A stretch of 21,040 nt of DNA. Source: CAYRVX01 sp964642165 (GTDB taxonomy: Bacteria > Planctomycetota > Phycisphaerae > SM23-33). Of the stretch, positions 7,577 to 13,850 are shown piece by piece. The notes under the pieces were generated by a model that searched no databases, was not told the origin of the DNA, and was given only the letters and a program-made list of their open reading frames with translations. Location: assembly GCA_964642165.1 (NCBI GenBank), contig CAZXOC010000115.1, forward strand, positions 1 through 21,040, read 5' to 3'. The position numbers and the translations under genes were made by a program. The number at the start of each line of letters is the position of its first letter. Within the stretch, counting starts at the first letter, position 1.

Positions 7577-7605
7577 ATTGTAGGCTTTGCCGCCGGCGGC
7601 ACCAA
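7577..7605 (-). promoter_or_regulatory. Candidate promoter of the radical SAM gene
   Basis: Read leftward, TTGGTG (7605-7600), a 17-nt spacer and TACAAT (7582-7577). The -10 box matches 5 of 6 bases and the -35 box 3 of 6. It is interleaved with the rightward sppA promoter, whose -35 box lies inside this spacer. Confidence 0.5.
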
Positions 7606-7615
7606 CGGGTAGAAT
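7587..7615 (+). promoter_or_regulatory. Candidate sppA promoter overlapping a 14-bp palindrome
   Basis: TTGCCG (7587-7592), a 17-nt spacer and TAGAAT (7610-7615) match consensus at 4 of 6 and 5 of 6 positions. TGCCGCCGGCGGCA (7588-7601) is a perfect 14-bp palindrome that overlaps the -35 box and also lies between the boxes of the opposite promoter. The leader then holds a GGGCT-GAACA-AGCCC stem-loop at 7624-7638. Confidence 0.6.
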
Positions 7616-7695
7616 GTCCGGCCGGGCTGAACAAGCCCAGTCGGCGCCGCGTCTAAGGGACGAACGACGGCACCAGCAACCAAGAGGAGCCCAGG

Positions 7696-9597
7696 ATGAC
7701 CAACCACAGCAGCCTGCGGGGCCTGGCGATCGCCCTGGCGGTCACGACAGCGGTGTCCTTCGCGCCGGGGGCCCCGGCGACGCGACCGGCCAAGGAGTCC
7801 GCCGCCCAGCCGGGCAAGCGTCCCCCGGCCGTCAGGAAGAAGGTGGAACTGAAGCCCAAGGCCGCCGAGAAGGAGGCCCTGCCGAAGGTGGCCCACATCC
7901 GGATGAGCGGCCTGGTGATGTCCAGCCCGCCGGACTTCTCGTTGTTCATGGACCAGACGGGCGGCATGACGCTGCGCGAGTGGGTCCAGCGTCTGGCCAA
8001 GGCCCGCAACGACCAGCGTGTCCAGGCCGTCGCGCTGGAGGTCGACACGGTCGGGATGAACTGGTCCCAGGCGGTGGAGCTCGCCGACGCGGTCAAGCGC
8101 CTCAACGCCGTCAAGCCCGTCTACGCCCACCTGACGTACGGCGGGGCGGTTCAGTACCTGGTGGCGTCGGCCGCCCGGGAGGTCACCATGGATCCCAGCG
8201 GCGAGCTGGTGATTGTCGGCCTCGGCGGCGAGATGCTGTTCTTCCGCGGCACGTTCGACTGGCTCGGCATCCAGCCGCAGATGATCCAGGTCGGGCGCTA
8301 CAAGGGGGCGGCCGAGACCTTCACGCGAAAGGGGCCCTCCGAGGACTTCAAGGGCCAGTACGACAAGATCCTCGACGACCTGTACGACCAGCTCTGCGGG
8401 CAGATCGCCCGCCAGCGGCGCCTGACGGTCCCCCACGTCCAGCACGTCATCGACGAGGGCCCGATCGGCGCGCCGCGTGCCCGGGAGGTCCGTCTGATCG
8501 ACCGCTTGGTGGCCAAGTCCGAGTGGGAGGACTACGTCGTGAAGAAGGTGGCCGGCCGGAAGCACAAGTCGGCGACCTGGCTGGCGAACTTCGCCCGGAA
8601 GGAGCCCCGCAAGCTCGATTTCTCCAACCCGCTGGCGATGGTCGGGATGCTCTTCTCCGCGCCGAAGAAGCACGAGACCCGCGAGCCCACGATTGCCATC
8701 ATCCACGCCGACGGCATGATCGTGCCCGGCAAGGGAGGCCAGGGCTTCTTCGGCGGCGGATACGTCGGCGACAAGACGATGATCTCGTGCTTCAAGCAGG
8801 CGGAGAAGGACGACAAGATCAAGGCGGTGGTCTTCCGGATCAACTCGCCGGGCGGCTCGGCGCTGGCCAGCGAGATGATCTACCAGGCCGCCCGCAAGTG
8901 CGCGCGGAAGAAGCCGGTCATCGTGAGCATTGCCGCCTTGGGCGGCAGCGGCGGGTACTACATCGCGCTGGGCGGGCAGAAGATCCTGGCCGATCCGCCC
9001 GCGCTGGTGGGCAGCATCGGCGTCCTCAGCGGCAAGCTGGCGATGACGGAGCTGCTGGGCAAGCTGGGCATCTCGACGTACGAGGTGACGCGCGGGCGCA
9101 ACGCCGGGCTGTGGATGTCGCGCCGATGGAACGAGCGGGAGGAGGCGGCCGTCCGGAGGATGACCACGCGGATCTACGACATCTTCGTCTCGCGGGTGAA
9201 GGCGTCCCGCGGGCGGCGGGTGAAGGACGTATCGGCCGTGGCGCAGGGGCGGATCTTCACCGCGCGCCAGGCCGTCCGCAACGGGCTGGTCGACGAGATC
9301 GGCGGGATGCGGGAGGCGATCATCGCCGCCCAGTCCGCCGCGAAGCTCAAGCGCAGCTACCTCCTCACGCTGCCGCGACCGAAGAGCCTCATGGACATGC
9401 TGTACGGCCAGCAGTCCTCGCTGCCGCTGGGCGCCGCGCCGGACGTGCTGCGGAAGCTCGCCGGCGCGTCGCCGGGCCTGCTGTCGGCCGATCCGCAGCG
9501 CCAGGCCGGGCCGGCGTACCTGCTGAACCTCGCCCGCCTGCTCCAAACCGAGACGGTCCTGATGGCCATGCCGTACCACGTGTCCATCCGGCCGTGA
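7696..9597 (+). CDS. sppA: Signal peptide peptidase A, two-domain S49 serine protease
   Basis: A 633-residue membrane-associated protease, similar in length to the 67-kDa E. coli SppA that degrades cleaved signal peptides. A hydrophobic N-terminus (LRGLAIALAVTTAVSFAPGAPA, shown here only for position, residues 7-28) acts as signal or anchor. Two S49-type halves follow. The catalytic lysine is Lys203 in GRYKGAAETF, and the nucleophile is Ser418 in GGSGGYYIA. These pair across the two halves as in the long-form family. VGSIGVLSGKLAMTELLGKLG follows Ser418, as in the family. The ATG at 7696 has AAGAGGAG about 7 nt upstream. The next gene starts 49 nt downstream on the same strand, so the two are likely one transcript. 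Confidence 0.92.
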   Translation: MTNHSSLRGLAIALAVTTAVSFAPGAPATRPAKESAAQPGKRPPAVRKKVELKPKAAEKEALPKVAHIRMSGLVMSSPPDFSLFMDQTGGMTLREWVQRLAKARNDQRVQAVALEVDTVGMNWSQAVELADAVKRLNAVKPVYAHLTYGGAVQYLVASAAREVTMDPSGELVIVGLGGEMLFFRGTFDWLGIQPQMIQVGRYKGAAETFTRKGPSEDFKGQYDKILDDLYDQLCGQIARQRRLTVPHVQHVIDEGPIGAPRAREVRLIDRLVAKSEWEDYVVKKVAGRKHKSATWLANFARKEPRKLDFSNPLAMVGMLFSAPKKHETREPTIAIIHADGMIVPGKGGQGFFGGGYVGDKTMISCFKQAEKDDKIKAVVFRINSPGGSALASEMIYQAARKCARKKPVIVSIAALGGSGGYYIALGGQKILADPPALVGSIGVLSGKLAMTELLGKLGISTYEVTRGRNAGLWMSRRWNEREEAAVRRMTTRIYDIFVSRVKASRGRRVKDVSAVAQGRIFTARQAVRNGLVDEIGGMREAIIAAQSAAKLKRSYLLTLPRPKSLMDMLYGQQSSLPLGAAPDVLRKLAGASPGLLSADPQRQAGPAYLLNLARLLQTETVLMAMPYHVSIRP

Positions 9598-9646
9598 GCT
9601 CCCCGGCGCCGAAGCGGCCCGCGCCGGCGCGAGGCATCGGCTGGGC

Positions 9647-11620
9647 ATGCCAGAGCCAAAGCCGTTCAACCTGTTCGTCTACGGCACGCTGATGAACCCG
9701 GAGGTCTTCCGGGCGGTGACGGGGCTGCGCCCGGTGCGGTCGAACGCCGAGGCGCGAGACGCCGAGGTGGTTCGCGCCCGCCGCGCGGTGCTGCCCGGGC
9801 ACAAGAAGATCAGCCCGGACCACACCTATCTCTACGCGGTGCCCGAGCCGCAGGGGCGGATCCAGGGGTACCTGATCGGCCCGCTGCCGCCGGAGTGCCT
9901 CTCGCTCCTGCGGCGCTACGAGGGGCGCAACTACTCGCGGCGAACGGTCACGGTCCAGACCCGCGACGGCCCGCAGCAGGCCCTCGCGTTCGTCGGCAAC
10001 CTCAAGGAGCTTCCGCACGCCTTCGGGCACGACTTCCACGACCCCTACAAGCAGGAGGTCCTGCTGGACGACAAGATCGAGGCGGCCCTGCTGGAGACCG
10101 AGCAGCAGAAGCTCCAGCGCACCGAGCGGGTCTCGCGCCGGGCGGTGGCGGAACTGCACGGCGCGACGATCCGCGACCTGCGGCGGCGCCACTTCGAGGC
10201 CGGCGGCATCAGCGACTACGCCATCCGCCGTTCCCTCCTCGACGCCCCCCTGCCGGACTACACGCGGATCGCCGAGGACCCCGAGGCCCACGCCCTGGCG
10301 CCCAACTACCTGGCCATGGTCCTCCGGCAGGTGGTCTTCAACCAGCACGAGGACCGCATCCGCCGGGACTTCCGCTACGAGCTGGACCAACTGGCCCCCG
10401 GGCCGGAGTACTACGAGCGGGCCCTCAGCTCCCTCGCCGCCCTGCGCCTGCTCAACGAGACCCAGGACGTGCTGGACATGCTGATCGTCGACGGGCTGGG
10501 CGACCTGAGCTTCCCCCGCGACCGCCTGGTGGACTTCGTGCGATGGGCGGTGGTGGCCTCCCAGGAGCTGTACGACCGGCACCAGGCCGGGCACCAGGTC
10601 CGGCACATCGCCCAGCACAAGGGGCGGGGCTACATCCCCATGGGCGCCGAGCTGGAGTTCTCCAACATCGGGCACTCGGTGATCCGCGACCCCGAGGGGC
10701 GCGACGTCCGCGACCCCGACTACGACGGCTTCCTGTACTTCCCGGACTTCGGGCTGGACGTGCTGACCTGGAAGCTCGGCGGGCACATCGACGACCACCA
10801 CGACAAGGCCTCGACGAACCCTCGGCGCGGCTTCTTCGAGCTGGCGCTGGGCAACCTGTCCGTCCAGGCCAACATCTCCAAGCCGCTCACCGACGACCCG
10901 TGGGTGCTGAACCAGTTGATCCACGAGGCCCGCCGGTTCTACCGCGTCGCCCCGCACAGCGTGCACGTGTCCCTCCAGTTGCGCAAGCAGCAGCGCCCGG
11001 TGCAGGACCGGCTGCTGTCGCTGAGGGCGATGAAGTGCCTCTTCGCCCTGGCCGGCGACCCCGTGCGCCTGCCCGACGGGCGCGTGCAACTCCAGCGACT
11101 CACCGGCGACGAGATCATCGCCCGCGACCCCACGCCCCACATGCTGTTCTCCCAGATCACCCGCCGCCACAGCAGCGAGTCGGACGAGTCCTACCCGCCC
11201 GTCCGCACACCCCATGCCGGCGGCGTCTACGTCCAGCAGTTCAAGTTCCTCCGCCTCGCCGGCGAGCTGAACTACGAGCCGATCGTCATGGCGCTGAAGG
11301 GCCTCCAAGTCTCCCGGCGCCCGGGCAGCTTCCTGACGGCCACCCAGTACGAGGCCAGCGGCAGGCACCGCCGGTCCTTCGAGGAGCTGACGGCCTGGGG
11401 CGCCGACGCCAAGCCCCTCACCGAGGCGGAGATCCAGGGCTTCCTGAAGGCCGTCCACGACGGGCTGGTGACCGAGCGCCGCGGCAAGCCCGCCCACCAC
11501 GGGGCGTACATCGCCTGGGCCGTCGAGCAGCTCCGCGCAATGCTGGAGGGCTTCAACCTCCTGCTGGACTGGGCCGCGCAGCATCCCCCGGCGCCCGGGG
11601 AGCGGACGCACAGCGGATAG
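9647..11620 (+). CDS. Fusion: gamma-glutamylcyclotransferase-fold domain plus putative GS-fold amidoligase domain
   Basis: A 657-residue protein, far longer than a lone GGCT/AIG2 domain (about 110-150 residues). Residues 1-130 show the GGCT fold: FVYGTLMNP (10-18), a central GYLIG strand, and RRYEGRNYSRR with Glu92 at the usual catalytic acid position. The remaining 500 residues have no family I can name with certainty. GAELEF (333-338, Glu335 and Glu337) followed about 100 residues later by HSVHVS (His437, His440) resembles the E-x-E and H-x-H metal/ATP-site signatures of glutamine-synthetase-fold carboxylate-amine ligases. HIDDHHDK lies between them. GGCT-like proteins are known to be linked with amidoligases, where one forms and the other breaks gamma-glutamyl bonds, so the fusion makes sense but is unproven. 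No strong ribosome binding site is seen before the ATG at 9647. It follows sppA by 49 nt. Confidence 0.75.
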   Translation: MPEPKPFNLFVYGTLMNPEVFRAVTGLRPVRSNAEARDAEVVRARRAVLPGHKKISPDHTYLYAVPEPQGRIQGYLIGPLPPECLSLLRRYEGRNYSRRTVTVQTRDGPQQALAFVGNLKELPHAFGHDFHDPYKQEVLLDDKIEAALLETEQQKLQRTERVSRRAVAELHGATIRDLRRRHFEAGGISDYAIRRSLLDAPLPDYTRIAEDPEAHALAPNYLAMVLRQVVFNQHEDRIRRDFRYELDQLAPGPEYYERALSSLAALRLLNETQDVLDMLIVDGLGDLSFPRDRLVDFVRWAVVASQELYDRHQAGHQVRHIAQHKGRGYIPMGAELEFSNIGHSVIRDPEGRDVRDPDYDGFLYFPDFGLDVLTWKLGGHIDDHHDKASTNPRRGFFELALGNLSVQANISKPLTDDPWVLNQLIHEARRFYRVAPHSVHVSLQLRKQQRPVQDRLLSLRAMKCLFALAGDPVRLPDGRVQLQRLTGDEIIARDPTPHMLFSQITRRHSSESDESYPPVRTPHAGGVYVQQFKFLRLAGELNYEPIVMALKGLQVSRRPGSFLTATQYEASGRHRRSFEELTAWGADAKPLTEAEIQGFLKAVHDGLVTERRGKPAHHGAYIAWAVEQLRAMLEGFNLLLDWAAQHPPAPGERTHSG

Positions 11621-11635
11621 ATATCCTGTCTATCC
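11615..11635 (+). terminator. Inverted repeat at the stop codon of the GGCT-fusion gene
   Basis: GGATAG (11615-11620, containing the TAG stop) pairs perfectly with CTATCC (11630-11635) around a 9-nt loop. A T-rich stretch (GCTTTTGT) follows after some 8 nt. It could end transcription at this convergent gene border, but the stem is short and the T run is displaced. Confidence 0.35.
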
Positions 11636-11643
11636 ACCGTATG

Positions 11644-11676
11644 CTTTTGTACAGACCCCGGGACTGCGTACAAAAG
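11644..11676. repeat. Perfect 9-bp inverted repeat in the convergent gap
   Basis: CTTTTGTAC (11644-11652) and GTACAAAAG (11668-11676) are perfect reverse complements around a 15-nt GC-rich centre containing CCCGGG. A smaller palindrome, GTTC-A-GAAC, follows at 11685-11693. The arms are AT-rich in a GC-rich neighbourhood, which looks more like a protein-binding site than a terminator. The 194-nt gap holds no gene that I can support. Confidence 0.6.
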
Positions 11677-11814
11677 TCGATCTTGTTCAGAACGCGAGTT
11701 ATGCGGGAGGGGGTGGCTTGTTTCTACCTGGATCCTGACCCGTCATTATCACCAGAGGCCGGATCGGTCCTGGCCTTCGCCCGCCCCCCTGCCACCGCCG
11801 GAGCGGGGATACGG

Positions 11815-13407
11815 CTACGGCTTGGGCTCCTCCGTGCCCTTGGCCGGCGGCTCCTTGGCGGGCGTTTCGCCCCGCTTCAGCAGGAACTCCGCGTAGGCCC
11901 GCAGGGCGCTCTTCCGGTGCACCGTGGTGATCAGCTTCTCGGCGTGGGTCTTGGCCTTCTCGTGCCGGCTGGAGTTCTCGTAGAGGAACGCCGCGAGGAA
12001 CTGGAGCATCTGCCGGCTGTCGCGGTCGGCGTCGCGGAGGCGCCTCTCGATCGACGCCAGCTCGGCGTCGACCACCTTGCGGTCGATCATGGCCGACAGG
12101 TCGATCTGCGTCTCCATCATCGGCGGGAACAGCGAGATCGCCCGCTGCAACTGGTAGGCCGCGCTGAGCGACTCGCCGGCGCCGAGCAGGCTCAGACCCA
12201 TGCCCACCCTGGCCAGCGGGTTGCGGGGGTCGACGATGCCGGCGGTCTCGTACAGGTTCGCCGCGTCGTAGAACTTCCGCGCGCGGAGCTGCTTGGCGGC
12301 GCGGTTCATGTGGATGTTGAACAGGTCCTTGCTCCGCCCCGCCAAGCCGTGCAGAACGAGGGAGTCGGCGGGGGACAGCTCCACCAGGCCGCCCTTCCCG
12401 ATGGTGGCGGCCGGGCCCGGCGCGGGCCGGACGGGCTGGGTGGCCACAGCCGGCAGGAGCGTGGCGCGCGGCGTCGCGCCGTCCGGGAGCTGGCGGGCCC
12501 GTTCGCGGCGATCGCGCAGCCGCACCAGCATGTCGAGGAACACGTCCTGGTCGGCGGCGGGCGTACCGAGCGGCCCGCCGCGGGTCGCGTCGGCGCCGGC
12601 GGTCGGCGACACCCCGGGCGTGTTGGCGTCGGGGGCGCCCTCTGACCGTCCGGGCACGTGCGCGTCGATCCGACCATCGCGCATGCCCTGTCCGCGGGCC
12701 TGCAGGTACAGCTCCCGGGCCAGTTCGGCCCGGTCGGCACGTCGGGCCACGGCGAACAGCCCCGGCACCGTCCGCGCCACCAGGGGCGCCGGCGCCGCGC
12801 GGAGCGCCGGGGCGATCGGCTGGACCGCCAGGGGCCCGCCGAACGCGACGGAGCCGCCCGCGCCCGGCACGTCCAGCCCCAGCCGCACCCCCGCCGCCAG
12901 CGGCGCAACGGTCTGCGGGCGGGTCATGGCGTCGATGTAGAGCTGCCGGCCCAGCGGCGTGGACCGTGCGGCGGCCGTCGCCGGGACGCTGCTGCCCGGC
13001 AGGGCCTTCCCGGCGAGGACGCGATCGATCTTCAGCGTGGTCGTCGTCCGCTCGTAGTACGGCTGCGGCAGGTACGTCGGGCCGCGAAGGACGTCCTCCA
13101 GCCCGACCGAGTGCCGGCGGAAGTCGCCGAGCCTCGCCGAGGGCAGCTCCAGCCGCAGCTCGTTGTCGGCGAAGTAGCCGACGCGCCCGCGGAACGCGCC
13201 GAGGCCGCGAACCTGCCCGGTCACGTACAACTGGCTGCCGATCTCACTGCCGGCCGGCACGGGCGTGTTGTAGCCGCCGCTGCCTACGCGAAGGCTGGCG
13301 TCGAGGGCGCGCCCCATTTCGGTGCGTCGCGGCTGGGCCGTCGCCGCCGCCGCCGCGCACGCCAAGCCCGTCAACCCCCACAGGAACCCACGCCGGTTGC
13401 GTCTCAT
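11815..13407 (-). CDS. Predicted Tat-exported planctomycete protein with TPR-like C-terminus, function unknown
   Basis: A 530-residue protein with no assigned function. The N-terminus NRRGFLWGLTGLACAAAAA, ending ATAQ, fits a twin-arginine signal (RRxFL, hydrophobic stretch, AxA cleavage near residue 24). RALDASLRVGSGGYN at 33-47 resembles a motif I associate with secreted planctomycete proteins. About 60-120 reads as a conserved head domain (LYVTGQV, GRVGYFADNE, DFRRHSVGLEDVL). A low-complexity Ala/Pro/Gly middle follows (about 140-330). The last 190 residues are helical with a TPR-like pair (KQLRARKFYDAANLYETAG, then NPLARVGMGLSLLGAGE) and end in a Lys/Pro/Glu-rich tail. The ATG at 13407 has AAAGG about 7 nt upstream. 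Export by Tat would place it outside the cytoplasmic membrane. A role in envelope assembly or protein scaffolding is only a guess. Confidence 0.8.
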   Translation of the reverse strand: MRRNRRGFLWGLTGLACAAAAATAQPRRTEMGRALDASLRVGSGGYNTPVPAGSEIGSQLYVTGQVRGLGAFRGRVGYFADNELRLELPSARLGDFRRHSVGLEDVLRGPTYLPQPYYERTTTTLKIDRVLAGKALPGSSVPATAAARSTPLGRQLYIDAMTRPQTVAPLAAGVRLGLDVPGAGGSVAFGGPLAVQPIAPALRAAPAPLVARTVPGLFAVARRADRAELARELYLQARGQGMRDGRIDAHVPGRSEGAPDANTPGVSPTAGADATRGGPLGTPAADQDVFLDMLVRLRDRRERARQLPDGATPRATLLPAVATQPVRPAPGPAATIGKGGLVELSPADSLVLHGLAGRSKDLFNIHMNRAAKQLRARKFYDAANLYETAGIVDPRNPLARVGMGLSLLGAGESLSAAYQLQRAISLFPPMMETQIDLSAMIDRKVVDAELASIERRLRDADRDSRQMLQFLAAFLYENSSRHEKAKTHAEKLITTVHRKSALRAYAEFLLKRGETPAKEPPAKGTEEPKP

Positions 13408-13502
13408 GGCCTACCTTTCCCTGCTCCGCCGCCGCCCGGGCCGCTCAGGTCTGCTCGTCGGCGGCCTGGCCGCCGCTGTCCGGTCGCGGCGGCTCCACGC
13501 TT

Positions 13503-13531
13503 ATTGTATCGCGTAGGGGAGTGGCTCGCCA
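13503..13531 (-). promoter_or_regulatory. Candidate promoter of the exported-protein gene
   Basis: Read leftward, TGGCGA (13531-13526), a 17-nt spacer and TACAAT (13508-13503). The -10 box is good (5 of 6) and the -35 box is weak (3 of 6). It would give a leader of roughly 90 nt. Confidence 0.4.
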
Positions 13532-13720
13532 CTTCGCCCTGCGCGGGGAGCCGCTGCGGCGGGGCCTCGCCCGGGCGCAGCGCCCCGCCCGGGCGCCGCT
13601 GGGGATTCGTCTTCTGCGGCGGATCGCCACGTCTTGTCCTCCACGGACCCATGGGCTTATCGGCAGGATTCGACCTCCTCCGCAGTTGCGCTCGCCGGTG
13701 GTCCGGCCGCCGGCGGCCGG

Positions 13721-13793
13721 GGAACAAAACGAGCCCATTGCTATAATCTAGTTGGCGGCCATTGCCGATGAAGGCTATACCACGCGCGGTATA
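13721..13793 (+). promoter_or_regulatory. Candidate glgP promoter and leader inverted repeat
   Basis: A perfect TATAAT lies at 13742-13747, but there is no good -35 box. The best candidate, GGAACA at 13721-13726, has a 15-nt spacer. About 30 nt downstream, TATACC (13776-13781) and GGTATA (13788-13793) form a perfect inverted repeat around ACGCGC. This could be an operator or an RNA stem in the leader. Confidence 0.5.
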
Positions 13794-13850
13794 CGTACGC
13801 TCGTCCGGCGACGGCCGCTCGCGACGAGCCCGGAGACAAGACAGCAGCCC

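Larger units (their letters stand above)
13408..13850. other. Divergent intergenic region of 443 nt between the exported protein and glgP
   Basis: I see no convincing gene here. From left to right it holds a leftward promoter candidate (13503-13531), the perfect inverted repeat AGTGGC-TC-GCCACT (13520-13533) across that promoter's -35 box, two copies of CGCCCGGGCGC (13568-13578 and 13586-13596), a rightward TATAAT (13742-13747), and the inverted repeat TATACC-ACGCGC-GGTATA (13776-13793). The short leftward reading frame at 13445-13738 has no Shine-Dalgarno sequence or recognisable domain. Confidence 0.7.

Noticed and set aside
6379..9669. Very long leftward open frame upstream of the Ser/Thr kinase, running antisense to sppA
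   Set aside because: It is an Arg/Gly/His/Pro-rich shadow created by high GC at third codon positions. sppA on the other strand has catalytic motifs and a signal sequence, and the radical SAM gene occupies another frame of the same strand.
13445..13738. Possible 97-codon leftward gene in the glgP upstream gap
   Set aside because: No ribosome binding site or known domain, and its composition is like random GC-rich sequence. The region instead holds promoters and repeats.
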